A program made the position numbers and the translations under genes. The notes beneath the pieces are model-generated. The model did no database searches, had not been told where the DNA came from, and was given only the letters and a program-made list of their open reading frames with translations. A stretch of DNA of 64,000 nt from SB11 sp964584305 (GTDB lineage Bacteria > Bacteroidota > Bacteroidia > UBA8524), in assembly GCA_964584305.1 (NCBI GenBank), contig CAZOZL010000008.1:48034-112033 (forward strand), written 5' to 3'. How positions within the stretch are numbered: the stretch's first letter is position 1; each line of letters starts with the position of its first letter. Positions 1 through 7,901 of this stretch are shown here, piece by piece.

Positions 1-1021
1 TCCAACGGTTGCCCTGTCTTATTTTTTTTCTTCTGTATTTGTTTTGGCGCAAGCGCAGCGTATAGTTTTTATCCAAATCAAAACTATCGGGTATCATAAA
101 CTGGTAGGTATATGCACCACGGGTAAGCGGTTTTACTTTTTTAGTAAAAAAAATTTTTTGTTTGCCGTTATCATTGGTTTGCAGCTCAAGCAGTAATTTT
201 TTGCGTAATGGTTTGCCTTTATGGTTCACTATAAATGCTTTCATTTTCAGGGTATCCTCTGGCTTAAATTTGGGCTGGTTCACTACCATATAGCCAGGGT
301 TAAGGCTCATAAGGGTTGTTTTTGTTTTAAAAACACCTCCCATACTGCCTACCCAGTTTATTATACGCCTTCCCCGCTTGGGGCGATAAACAGTCCTTCT
401 CCTACTTTGGTTTCTGCTAACAATTTTTCTTTTTTTCCAAAATTTCCACCATTTGCGTTTCTCCTTTTTATAGGGGCTTTGCATATACATATAGTAAAAG
501 GCATCGTCAGCCTCAAATAGAAACCAGTGGTCTTTTACCAGTTTGGGTACTGGGTAGCAAAGGCACGATGAATCATAGGTGAAAACAGTATCCTTATATT
601 TTTCTTTACTTTTTATAAGGGTGAGCTTCCCATTTTTTACTATGTTTTGCATAGTATCTCGCAGTATAAACCACCACTCGCCATTGGTTTCTTGCACGGT
701 AGAAAAAAACGGTGCATCAATAAGTAAATGGGTATTTACTGTGAGTTCTGTAAATTTTGCCTGTAAATAGTAGCCCTTCTTTCTACCTTTTGATATGAGG
801 CTGGTATATGATTTTGGTAGTTTCGAACTATCAACCAATTGGGTTAAAATCCAGTTATTATGGCTCACCCATGGGCTATCTATCATCCACCTTACTTGTT
901 CTTTATCTAAACGGTATAGGTAGTTATACTCACCCCCTGATGTGGTAGGTGCTTGTGCAAGCACCTTGTTTTGAATGAAAAACAGGCTTAAAATAAAAAG
1001 AAGAGCAGCTTTAAACTTCAT
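1..1021 (-). CDS. Secreted MG2-like protein, N-terminal part, cut by the left edge
   Basis: An open frame of 340 codons runs from an ATG at 1021 off the left end of the window; there is no stop in view. Residues 1-23 are a typical signal peptide (basic start, hydrophobic core, cleavage near VLAQ-A), so the product is exported. Residues 100-180 are rich in Trp, Tyr and Phe, and 183-222 are very basic. From about residue 245, PEDTLKMKAFIVNHKGKPL followed by a beta-rich stretch resembles the MG2 domain of bacterial alpha-2-macroglobulin-like proteins; this is inference from pattern only. Those proteins are usually well over 1000 residues, so most of the gene would lie outside. A TATGTTTG box at 1111-1104 may be its promoter. 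Confidence 0.7.
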   Translation of the reverse strand, partial: MKFKAALLFILSLFFIQNKVLAQAPTTSGGEYNYLYRLDKEQVRWMIDSPWVSHNNWILTQLVDSSKLPKSYTSLISKGRKKGYYLQAKFTELTVNTHLLIDAPFFSTVQETNGEWWFILRDTMQNIVKNGKLTLIKSKEKYKDTVFTYDSSCLCYPVPKLVKDHWFLFEADDAFYYMYMQSPYKKEKRKWWKFWKKRKIVSRNQSRRRTVYRPKRGRRIINWVGSMGGVFKTKTTLMSLNPGYMVVNQPKFKPEDTLKMKAFIVNHKGKPLRKKLLLELQTNDNGKQKIFFTKKVKPLTRGAYTYQFMIPDSFDLDKNYTLRLRQNKYRRKKIRQGNRW

Positions 1022-1177
1022 AAATAACTTAATGTCTGAATAAATAAACGGGCTTACTATGGTTTCAGTTGTAATATTATACCATTTCACTATATAGTTC
1101 ACACAAACATAACAAAGGTTCAGTAGTATGGGGGTTTTAAATTATTGTGTGATTGTTGTTCCTTTAAAGTGTAGAAT

Positions 1178-1207
1178 AAAAAAAGGGGTCAAAATTTTGA
1201 CCCCTTT
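1178..1207 (-). terminator. Intrinsic terminator behind the superoxide dismutase gene
   Basis: Positions 1182-1207 are a perfect 26-bp palindrome (AAAGGGGTCAAAA and its complement). On the minus strand it is followed by a run of seven T. It sits 26 bp after the stop codon of the minus-strand dismutase gene, the expected place for a rho-independent terminator. Confidence 0.85.
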
Positions 1208-1232
1208 GGTATTTTTAGTTTTTAAATGGGAA

Positions 1233-1829
1233 TTATAAGCGTGAAGCTACTTCATCCCAATTAACCACATTCCAAAATGCCGATACATAATCAGGACGGC
1301 GGTTTTGGTAGTTAAGGTAGTATGCGTGTTCCCATACATCAATACCCAATAGGGGTGTGCCTTGTACTTCCGCAACATCCATTAATGGGTTATCTTGGTT
1401 GGGGGTGCTGCTTACTTGTAGTTTGCCACTTGCATCTTTTATAAGCCATGCCCAACCGCTTCCAAAGCGTGTAGCTGCTGCATTTGCAAATTGTTCTTTA
1501 AAAGCATCAAACGAGCCAAATGCGCTATTAATAGCATTGGCTAAATCACCATTAGGTGCGCCTCCTTTGTTGGGTGCCATTACCTTCCAAAAAAGGCTGT
1601 GGTTATAATGTCCGCCACCATTGTTGCGTACCGCACCACTGTATTTGCTAATGTTTTTGCAAATATCTTCAATACTCATATTTGCGGTATCAGTACCTTC
1701 TATTGCGCCATTTAGCTTGGCTACATAAGCGTTGTGGTGTTTGCTATGGTGTATTTCCATTGTTCGTGCATCAATATGCGGTGCAAGCGCATCGTATGCA
1801 TAATCTAATTTTGGTAGTTCAAATGCCAT
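1233..1829 (-). CDS. sodA: Superoxide dismutase, Fe/Mn family, probably Mn type
   Basis: 198 residues, the usual length for the family; it converts superoxide to oxygen and hydrogen peroxide in the cytoplasm. The four metal ligands are visible: His27 in HHSKHH, His77 in HYNHSLFW, Asp164 and His168 in DVWEHAYYLNY. Two second-shell features favour manganese: GGGHYNH rather than the AAQ-type sequence of iron enzymes, and a Gln at 145 in NQDNPL. Cambialistic activity cannot be excluded. The gene stands alone, with a TAACTTTG promoter box at 1875-1868 and a strong palindromic terminator behind it. No signal peptide. Confidence 0.96.
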   Translation of the reverse strand: MAFELPKLDYAYDALAPHIDARTMEIHHSKHHNAYVAKLNGAIEGTDTANMSIEDICKNISKYSGAVRNNGGGHYNHSLFWKVMAPNKGGAPNGDLANAINSAFGSFDAFKEQFANAAATRFGSGWAWLIKDASGKLQVSSTPNQDNPLMDVAEVQGTPLLGIDVWEHAYYLNYQNRRPDYVSAFWNVVNWDEVASRL

Positions 1830-1867
1830 ATCTTTTTATTTTTATTGTTTAATAATTAGGGTGTTTA

Positions 1868-1875
1868 CAAAGTTA
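1868..1875 (-). promoter_or_regulatory. TAnnTTTG promoter box of the superoxide dismutase gene
   Basis: TAACTTTG read on the minus strand, 38 bases before the start codon at 1829. It matches the Bacteroidota -7 consensus TAnnTTTG. No clear -33 element was assigned. Confidence 0.5.
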
Positions 1876-1982
1876 ATACTCCAAAGTTAATTTTGGTTTA
1901 CTTTAATGGGATTAAAAATAAAAAAACGAATAGACATGACTGCCTAATTCTATTCATAAAGGTTTTGTTACGGTTATAAATT

Positions 1983-2006
1983 GCGGCAGGTTTCAACCTA
2001 TTGCTA
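1983..2006 (-). repeat. Dispersed imperfect palindrome, copy 1 (GGTTGAAACC type)
   Basis: Read on the minus strand it is TAGCAATAGGTTGAAACC followed by TGCCGC. It matches the element at 7915-7938 at 22 of 24 positions. Each copy folds into a short hairpin. This copy abuts the kinase remnant at 2014. Shorter related sequences (AAGGTTNNAACCCTA) occur at 7959 and 31432. Confidence 0.6.
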
Positions 2007-2013
2007 AGAAATA

Positions 2014-2160
2014 CTATGCTGATGGTGAGCCGTTTAGCATCGCATATGAAATAAGTTTATCTTTTAGCTTTCCAATATCGAAAGGTTTTAACAGGTAATC
2101 GTTCATGCTATAACTATATATGCGGTCTCTGGTTTCAGGAAAAACATAGGCAATAAGTGG
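2014..2160 (-). pseudogene. Remnant of a hybrid histidine kinase gene (3' end of the receiver domain)
   Basis: The minus strand encodes about 48 residues ending YAMLNGSPSA and a TAG stop. They align with the last 51 residues of the intact kinase at 3852-6170, which ends YAVLNGSSSA. Shared blocks include VFPETRDRIY and MNDYLLKPFDI. At DNA level 2014-2147 matches 3852-3985 with about 10 differences in 134 bp and no gap. Upstream of 2147 the similarity fades quickly: four residues before VFPE are missing and there is no start codon or phosphoacceptor region. It is therefore a non-functional fragment of a second kinase copy or a partial duplication. Confidence 0.85.
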
Positions 2161-2310
2161 TCGTACAAAAAAATGCAATAAACCTGCAACACTTTCAATT
2201 TTAATTTTACCGAAAAAGTAAAAAGAATAATCACTACCACCAACAACATATAAAAAATTATTCAGCGTTCAGTTTGTTTCACTGGAAAATAAACATAAAA
2301 TACTTTAAAG

Positions 2311-2318
2311 TAAATTTG
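2311..2318 (+). promoter_or_regulatory. TAnnTTTG promoter box of the ECF sigma-factor gene
   Basis: TAAATTTG lies 23 bases before the ATG at 2342. A TTTG about 37 bases further upstream could be the -33 element. Confidence 0.45.
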
Positions 2319-2341
2319 TTGCTTATTCGTTTTCCTTACTA

Positions 2342-2911
2342 ATGGATGAACGGCAAGCAATGGTTCAAAACTCTCCGCAAAATATTGTTGGCACAGTAAA
2401 GCAATATGGCAAACGCCTGTTCACCTTTATACGTGGGCGAGTAAAAACCAATGAAGATGCCGAGGATATTTTGCAAGACGTTTGGTATCAGCTAAGTAAC
2501 GCTGCTAACCTTACAGAGATTGACCAAATGAGTGGGTGGCTGTTTCAGGTAGCTCGCAACAAAATAGTAGATAGAAGCCGAAAAAAGACTACCGACCTTT
2601 TAGAAGATTTAAGCGTACAAAGCAATGATGGCGAATTTAACCTTGCCAATATTTTATTGGCGGATGATAACAACCCTGAAGACGAGTATATTAAAAATTT
2701 CTTTTGGCAAGAGCTTTTTAGTGCCTTAGAAGAATTGCCCCAAAAACAAAAACAAGTATTTATTATGAATGAGCTGGAAGACAAAACCTTAAAACAAATA
2801 GCCAATGAAACAGGCGAAAATTTAAAAACCATTATCTCACGCAAAGGCTATGCGGTGAAACATTTACGCAAAAGTCTCGAAAACATATACAACGAATTAT
2901 TAAATTATTAA
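2342..2911 (+). CDS. ECF-type RNA polymerase sigma factor
   Basis: 189 residues, the normal size of an extracytoplasmic-function sigma factor that directs RNA polymerase to a stress or envelope regulon. Sigma region 2 is visible around residues 20-75, with the core-binding motif NEDAEDILQDVWYQL and the helix GWLFQVARNKIVDRSRK. Sigma region 4 is at about 125-180 (ALEELPQKQKQVFIMNEL, then the helix-turn-helix KTLKQIANETGENLKTIISR). The start ATG fits the TAAATTTG box upstream. The next gene begins 5 bp after the stop, so the two are co-transcribed. The small membrane protein behind it may act as the partner that controls this sigma factor, although it lacks a recognisable anti-sigma domain. Confidence 0.93.
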   Translation: MDERQAMVQNSPQNIVGTVKQYGKRLFTFIRGRVKTNEDAEDILQDVWYQLSNAANLTEIDQMSGWLFQVARNKIVDRSRKKTTDLLEDLSVQSNDGEFNLANILLADDNNPEDEYIKNFFWQELFSALEELPQKQKQVFIMNELEDKTLKQIANETGENLKTIISRKGYAVKHLRKSLENIYNELLNY

Positions 2912-2916
2912 ACAAT

Positions 2917-3261
2917 ATGACCATGGATCACAATAGTTTCTCAACCTCAAAAAAAGTACTCCTATTTATAGTTGTAGCCCCTCTTTTTATTTTTGGTTTC
3001 GGGTATATAGTAATGCTATTATGGAATGCACTACTACCCGAAATAATAGGCGTAAATACCATTACCTACTGGCAAGCAATAGGCATTTTAATTTTAAGTA
3101 AAATACTATTTGGTGGTTTTGGTGGCAAAGGCAAGTCGCACCATAACCATAGTAATAACTCCAAGCACAACCTACGCCAAAAATGGATGAATATGGATGA
3201 GGATGAACGTGCTAAATTTAAAGAGCAATGGAAAAATAGCTGCACTAAAGAAAGAGAATAA
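2917..3261 (+). CDS. Small two-helix membrane protein next to the sigma factor
   Basis: 114 residues with two hydrophobic helices (about 12-36 and 46-66), a Gly/His/Asn-rich linker (GGFGGKGKSHHNHSNNSKH) and a charged amphipathic C-terminal helix, NMDEDERAKFKEQWKN. The gene starts 5 bp after the sigma factor and is followed by an intrinsic terminator, so the two genes form an operon. The position suggests a membrane partner of the sigma factor, either a non-classical anti-sigma factor or a regulon member; this is inference. The His-rich linker could bind metal. The C-terminal helix resembles that of the next small membrane protein (3417-3725). Confidence 0.75.
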   Translation: MTMDHNSFSTSKKVLLFIVVAPLFIFGFGYIVMLLWNALLPEIIGVNTITYWQAIGILILSKILFGGFGGKGKSHHNHSNNSKHNLRQKWMNMDEDERAKFKEQWKNSCTKERE

Positions 3262-3288
3262 CCTACACATTACCAACCTCCTATTTCA

Positions 3289-3320
3289 CCCTGATAAACT
3301 TTAGCTTATCAGGGTTTTTA
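3289..3320 (+). terminator. Intrinsic terminator of the sigma-factor operon
   Basis: A perfect 9-bp stem (CCCTGATAA / TTATCAGGG, 3289-3297 and 3306-3314) with an 8-base loop, followed by TTTTTA. It lies 28 bp after the stop codon of the small membrane protein. Confidence 0.92.
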
Positions 3321-3416
3321 TTCTATCGAATTACGATACTTTACAGAGGTTTCAAAAAATTTAGAGTAAAAAAAGTAGTGGTTCGTCTTCTTATATATAA
3401 CTAATAATTAAACATT

Positions 3417-3725
3417 ATGTATTATAGAGTTTTAAAACCCATTGTATTTGGCATTTTAGTAGGCTTAGCTTTTTTTATCATGCCTTTTTTTATACTTAAA
3501 GTGATTGCGTTTTTCATAATAGGAGGGTTATTAATACGCTTTTTTATTTTTAGAGGAATACGTCGCTTTTTCAAAGGGCAATTGTTCTACACCAGCTTTG
3601 CCGATGATATACGCAATATGAGCGATAGCGAATACCAAAAATATAAGCAACGTTATAGCAACAGAGGTTTCACCGATTTTTATGGCAAACCACGAGGGCA
3701 AACCATAGAAGTAGAAGTTAAGTAA
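3417..3725 (+). CDS. Small membrane protein related to the one at 2917
   Basis: 102 residues. Residues 8-45 are strongly hydrophobic and probably form two closely spaced helices. The rest is soluble and basic, with DIRNMSDSEYQKYKQRYSNR. That segment parallels the C-terminal helix of the 2917-3261 protein: both have N-M, two or three residues, D/S-E, two residues, K-F/Y-K. The gene is separated from the sigma operon by a strong terminator and must have its own promoter; no clear TAnnTTTG box was found. It may be a target of the sigma factor. The product family is not recognised. The kinase gene on the other strand ends 126 bp further on. Confidence 0.65.
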   Translation: MYYRVLKPIVFGILVGLAFFIMPFFILKVIAFFIIGGLLIRFFIFRGIRRFFKGQLFYTSFADDIRNMSDSEYQKYKQRYSNRGFTDFYGKPRGQTIEVEVK

Positions 3726-3851
3726 AAGTATAAAAACGTACTCAAAAAAAAACGGATAAGAAATTAAAGTAAATTGATATTTAAACAACTATGCTATCCA
3801 CTACATTTGTGCCTAAGCTACCTTTAATTGAATATGTAGGGGATAAACACA

Positions 3852-6170
3852 CTATGCTGATGATGAGCCATTTAGCACCGCATATAAAATAAGTTTATCT
3901 TTTAGTTTTTCAATATCGAAAGGTTTTAATAGGTAATCGTTCATGCCAGAACTGTATATGCGGTCTCTGGTTTCAGGAAAAACATCAGCGGTGAGTGCCA
4001 GCACGGGTAAATCGTGTTTTAATACTTTCGAGTTTTTATCACGTATCACCTTTATAGCATCAAAGCCATTCATTTCTGGCATTTGCAGGTCCATAAACAG
4101 CAAGTCGGGAGTTTCTTTTTCTAAGTATTCCACTGCTTCTTTGCCATTATCAAGCAGTATTACATTTATTTTCCAGCGTGATAGTACTTGGCGTATTACC
4201 AGTTGGTTAGCTTTATTATCTTCGGCAACGGCAATATTAAGCCCTGCCAAAACTTCTTCGCTCATTTTTTTGTTTTCAAGTGTTTTCTGTTTCTTAGTAT
4301 TGCCTATGGCAAAGGGTATGGTAAATGTAAATGTGGTGCCTTTGTTTAGCTCGCTATCCACATTTATTATTCCGCCCTGCACTTCAACCAGTTGCTTGGT
4401 TATGGCTAATCCTAAGCCTGTACCTCCAAATTTTCGGGTAGTATCAGTATAGGCTTGCGTGAAACTATCAAAAATACTATTTAGTTTCCCTTTGGGTATT
4501 CCTATACCTGTATCACTAACTTTAAACTCTATAAGGGCTTGGTTTTCGTCAATGTTTTCTACAAACTCCGCACTAATTGTTACTACTCCCTTTTCGGTAA
4601 ATTTTACGGCATTGCTTACTAAGTTGTTTAGCATTTGCGTTAACCTATACGGGTCGCCTATTAGCTGCTCAGGGATGCTTTCCTCAACATCACCAATAAT
4701 TTTTACAGACTTCCCTTTTACTTGAAACGAGAAGGTTTTGGCAACTTGCTCTATAATTCTACCTAGGTTAAAGTTAATGGTTTCAAAAGTAAGTTTGCCC
4801 GATTCTATTTTAGATAAATCTAAAATATCGTTAATAATTACCAATAAATTATCTGCCGAAAATTTAAGTACGTTTAAATTCTCTTTTTGAGATTCGGATA
4901 GTTCAGTGTCTAACAAAACATTGGTAAGCCCAATAATAGCATTCATGGGGGTACGTATTTCGTGGCTCATGTTTGATAAGAACTGTGATTTTGCAGAAGC
5001 CGAAGAGTCAGCTTCTTTCTTGGCTTCAATTAAGCCTATTTCATTGTTTTTCTCTTGAGTAATATCTTGTGAAAATATAGATACTCCTAAAATTTGTTTG
5101 CTATCGTCTGTTTTTATAGGGTTGAAAGTGGTTTCAAAGAAAAGTTTATCTATTCGGTGGACAACGGTTACTCGTTTACCGCTAAATGCTTTTGCAAAAT
5201 TTTCCTTCATCATGTATTTATTATCATCGTCAAACGGGATTTTAAATACATCAAAATTGTCTCTAATCTCTATCCTATAAAAGGTTTTAAATATCTTTTT
5301 TGCAGCGTTGTTATAGCTGGTTATTTTATACTCTGAATTAATAGAGAATATAACACTGCTTGTACTTTCAAGCAGGGCTTCCATGCGTGTGTTTTGCCAC
5401 ACAATTTGGCGTTCGTAGCTAACTTTTGATGTGGTGTCGTAAAAGTTAATAATAATATGCTCTTTATCATTTGTATCATTAAAAGAGTCGCACGATACCG
5501 AGAAGTACTTTATTATACCATTAACTTCAGTACTAAATTCAAAATGCCCCTCATTATTAAGCAAGTCTGATATGACTAACTCTTGGTAAAAAACAGTATC
5601 AAAAGGCACGCCTATCACATTGCCCCTTTCCTTGCCCGACAGTTCCTCAAAGGCCCTATTGGCACGCTGCACAAGCCCTTTTTCATCAATAAGCAACATA
5701 CCCACACCGCTTGAGTTAAAAATATCGGAAAGCATTTGTTGGCTTTCTCTTAGCGATGCTTCTGTACGGGCTTGGTCAATTTCTGATTTGCGAAGCAAAT
5801 TAGCCGTATGTACCAGCGACGAAATTCGCTCGGTAGTAATTTCTTCTTTGGTAATATAATCAAGCGCACCGTTTTTCATCATTTCCACGGCTATTTTTTC
5901 ATTTCCTTGCGATGTAACTACTACTACGGGTACTTTTACTCCTTTCGCTCTTATCTTTTTCAATACTGATAAGCCGTCATTCCCTGGTAGTAAATAGTCA
6001 AGAAAAACACAGGTAAAATATTCTTTTTGTACCAATTCTAATACCTCGTTGGCGGTTTGGCTCACCCTTATATCATAGTTGAGTCCGCCTTTTTTAACGG
6101 CTCTTTTAAAAGCTAAAACATCAAAATCATCATCCTCTACTAAGAGTACTTTTATAGTGGTATGTGGCAT
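3852..6170 (-). CDS. Hybrid histidine kinase with receiver domains at both ends
   Basis: 772 residues, no transmembrane segment, so a cytoplasmic sensor. Order: N-terminal receiver (about 5-125, phosphoacceptor Asp58 in FLDYLLPG), PAS (about 143-250), second PAS (about 265-375), dimerisation/phosphoacceptor domain with His403 in SNMSHEIRTPMNAI, ATPase domain (N-box NNLVSNAVKF, G1 DTGIGIP, G2 GGTGLGLAI, about 505-620) and a C-terminal receiver (about 643-765, Asp694 in LFMDLQMPEMNG, Lys749 in LLKPFD). It phosphorylates itself and can pass phosphate to its own receivers and probably to the single-domain regulator just upstream, 55 bp away on the same strand. Input signal unknown. The last 134 bp are repeated at 2014-2147. 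Confidence 0.94.
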   Translation of the reverse strand: MPHTTIKVLLVEDDDFDVLAFKRAVKKGGLNYDIRVSQTANEVLELVQKEYFTCVFLDYLLPGNDGLSVLKKIRAKGVKVPVVVVTSQGNEKIAVEMMKNGALDYITKEEITTERISSLVHTANLLRKSEIDQARTEASLRESQQMLSDIFNSSGVGMLLIDEKGLVQRANRAFEELSGKERGNVIGVPFDTVFYQELVISDLLNNEGHFEFSTEVNGIIKYFSVSCDSFNDTNDKEHIIINFYDTTSKVSYERQIVWQNTRMEALLESTSSVIFSINSEYKITSYNNAAKKIFKTFYRIEIRDNFDVFKIPFDDDNKYMMKENFAKAFSGKRVTVVHRIDKLFFETTFNPIKTDDSKQILGVSIFSQDITQEKNNEIGLIEAKKEADSSASAKSQFLSNMSHEIRTPMNAIIGLTNVLLDTELSESQKENLNVLKFSADNLLVIINDILDLSKIESGKLTFETINFNLGRIIEQVAKTFSFQVKGKSVKIIGDVEESIPEQLIGDPYRLTQMLNNLVSNAVKFTEKGVVTISAEFVENIDENQALIEFKVSDTGIGIPKGKLNSIFDSFTQAYTDTTRKFGGTGLGLAITKQLVEVQGGIINVDSELNKGTTFTFTIPFAIGNTKKQKTLENKKMSEEVLAGLNIAVAEDNKANQLVIRQVLSRWKINVILLDNGKEAVEYLEKETPDLLFMDLQMPEMNGFDAIKVIRDKNSKVLKHDLPVLALTADVFPETRDRIYSSGMNDYLLKPFDIEKLKDKLILYAVLNGSSSA

Positions 6171-6225
6171 AAAAAAAGATAGTGTGTGTGTATTTGAGTT
6201 TAGGATTAGCGTTTACTTCTTTGTT

Positions 6226-6660
6226 TTATGAGGGAAACTCCATTAACTGCCAATAATTGCTTAGTGCCGCTACCGAATTCATAAACTTATCCATAGAAAG
6301 TGGTTTTAGTATATAGCCCGCCACATTTAAGTTATAGGCTTCAATAATATCATTATCCTTGTTTGATGTGGTCATAACAAATACACTTAAACCGTGTAAG
6401 TTTTTGTCTTTTCTTAGTTCTTTTAGAAACTCAATGCCATTCATTTTTGGCATATTTAGGTCAAGCAAAATTATTTTTGGCAGTGGTTTTTCTTCCGTTC
6501 CACATTCTCTTAATAGTTCCAAAGCCTCTAAGCCATTACCCGCAAGGTATAGGGGGTTGGTAATATTGTTTTTTTTAAATGCTCTTTTCAGGTTCATTAC
6601 ATCAACCTCATCATCTTCAACAAGCATTATGCTTATTACAGTGCCATTAACCTTTATCAT
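6226..6660 (-). CDS. Single-domain response regulator (Rcp1-like receiver)
   Basis: 144 residues, one receiver domain and no output domain. The acidic pocket is formed by the Glu-Asp-Asp run at residues 15-17, the phosphoacceptor is Asp66 in ILLDLNMP, the switch Thr is in VMTTS (about 96-97), and Lys118 lies in ILKPLS. Proteins of this type pass phosphate between kinases or act by protein contact. It is the first gene of a two-gene operon with the hybrid kinase, so it is probably its phosphotransfer partner. The ATG lies behind an AT-rich region that carries only a weak TAACTTTA box. Confidence 0.92.
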   Translation of the reverse strand: MIKVNGTVISIMLVEDDEVDVMNLKRAFKKNNITNPLYLAGNGLEALELLRECGTEEKPLPKIILLDLNMPKMNGIEFLKELRKDKNLHGLSVFVMTTSNKDNDIIEAYNLNVAGYILKPLSMDKFMNSVAALSNYWQLMEFPS

Positions 6661-6786
6661 ACTACGAGTTATTAAAACTTATATGCCTGTAAAGTTACTA
6701 AAAAACTGCTAAGAGCAACCTAATTTAGTGCTTATTTGAAATAAAAATCTTAAAAAATTAAACTTGAGCAAGGGCTACTTCTTAAA

Positions 6787-6831
6787 AAAAAAGAAAAACC
6801 GTAGGCGGCAAATACCCGCCAAACACTACGG
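6787..6831 (-). terminator. Minus-strand terminator-like hairpin in front of rlmN
   Basis: A two-part stem: CCGTA/TACGG (6799-6803 with 6827-6831) enclosing GGCGG/CCGCC (6804-6808 with 6816-6820). Read on the minus strand it is followed by a long T-rich run (TTTTTCTTTTTTTTT). It would stop transcripts entering from the rlmN side before they reach the signalling operon promoter. Confidence 0.55.
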
Positions 6832-6842
6832 CAAAACATCAT

Positions 6843-6850
6843 TATCTTTG
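6843..6850 (+). promoter_or_regulatory. TAnnTTTG promoter box of rlmN, nearly leaderless
   Basis: TATCTTTG ends only 4 bases before the GTG start at 6855. With the usual start site about 7 bases after this box, the mRNA would begin at or next to the start codon. Confidence 0.6.
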
Positions 6851-6854
6851 CGGT

Positions 6855-7901
6855 GTGGCAGTAACTGAAACAAAAACAGATATTAGGGCATTGACTTTCG
6901 AGGAATTGCAGCAGCAATTGGTAGATAAAGGGCAGAAGCCTTTTAGGGCGAAACAAGTGTATGAGTGGCTTTGGCAAAAAAGCACTCGCAGTTTTGACAA
7001 AATGACCAATCTATCAAAAGAACTTAGGGCATGGCTTGAGGAAAATTATATAATTAATGCTGTAACTATTGATAGTAGCCAGCATAGTAAGGACCGTACC
7101 ATAAAAAGCACTTTTAAATTGTATGACGGCAATGTGGTTGAAGGCGTATTAATACCCACCAGTAGCCGCATGACGGCTTGTGTGAGTAGCCAAGTAGGGT
7201 GTAGCCTTAGTTGTAAATTTTGTGCCACGGGCTATATGGATAGAAAACGCAACCTTAATGCTGATGAGATATACGACCAAGTAGCACTGATTGATGCCCA
7301 AGCACGCGAAAACTACAATATTCCTCTTAGCAATATTGTATATATGGGCATGGGCGAGCCTTTGCTAAACTATGCCAATACTATGAAATCTATCGAGAGA
7401 ATTACATCGCCCACAGGTTTGGGAATGTCGCCACAGCGGATTACAGTATCAACGGCGGGTGTCGCAAAAATGATTAAAAAAATGGCGGATGACGGCGCAC
7501 GGTTTCAACTGGCACTCTCGCTACACGCAGCCAACGATGAGAAACGTAATAAAATTATGCCCATAAACGAGAGCAATAACTTGGAGGCTTTGGGCGAGGC
7601 ATTAGCCTACTGGTACGAGAAAACAGGCAGCCGTATCACCTTTGAGTATATTGTTTTTAATAATTTTAATGATGAAATTGAAGATGCCATTGAATTGTGG
7701 GAATTTGGCAAGAAAACACCCTGCAAAATAAATTTAATAGAATATAACCCCATTAGCGATGCCGATTTTTTGAATGCTGATGGAGACAAGATAGATGCCT
7801 TCCACGCTTTTTTAGAACATAAAGGCATGATAGTAAATGTGCGCCGCAGCCGTGGTAAAGATATTGATGCCGCTTGCGGGCAATTGGCAAATAAACAGTG
7901 A
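6855..7901 (+). CDS. rlmN: Dual-specificity 23S rRNA / tRNA adenine-C2 methyltransferase
   Basis: 348 residues. This radical-SAM enzyme methylates C2 of A2503 in 23S rRNA and of A37 in some tRNAs. The iron-sulfur cluster cysteines are Cys116, Cys120 and Cys123 in CSLSCKFC. The two extra catalytic cysteines are Cys109 (TACVSSQVGC) and Cys341 near the end (DAACGQL). Other family motifs include YMGMGEPLLN, ISTAG-like VSTAGV and LALSLHAAN. The start is taken as GTG at 6855 because the promoter box TATCTTTG lies directly before it and no ATG is near. It is a single gene, facing away from the signalling operon. Confidence 0.97.
   Translation: MAVTETKTDIRALTFEELQQQLVDKGQKPFRAKQVYEWLWQKSTRSFDKMTNLSKELRAWLEENYIINAVTIDSSQHSKDRTIKSTFKLYDGNVVEGVLIPTSSRMTACVSSQVGCSLSCKFCATGYMDRKRNLNADEIYDQVALIDAQARENYNIPLSNIVYMGMGEPLLNYANTMKSIERITSPTGLGMSPQRITVSTAGVAKMIKKMADDGARFQLALSLHAANDEKRNKIMPINESNNLEALGEALAYWYEKTGSRITFEYIVFNNFNDEIEDAIELWEFGKKTPCKINLIEYNPISDADFLNADGDKIDAFHAFLEHKGMIVNVRRSRGKDIDAACGQLANKQ

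Larger units (their letters stand above)
1830..2341. other. 512-bp gap holding a repeat, a kinase gene remnant and a promoter
   Basis: Between the dismutase start and the sigma-factor start there is no intact gene. It holds the dismutase promoter, a dispersed palindromic repeat (1983-2006), a 134-bp copy of the 3' end of the hybrid kinase gene (2014-2147), an AT-rich stretch and the sigma-factor promoter. The minus-strand frame carrying the kinase tail stays open to about 2265, but the part beyond 2160 has no recognisable homology and no good start codon. Confidence 0.7.

Noticed and set aside
3943..4452. A 169-residue frame antisense to the hybrid kinase
   Set aside because: It mirrors the conserved receiver and ATPase domains of the kinase and has no own features.
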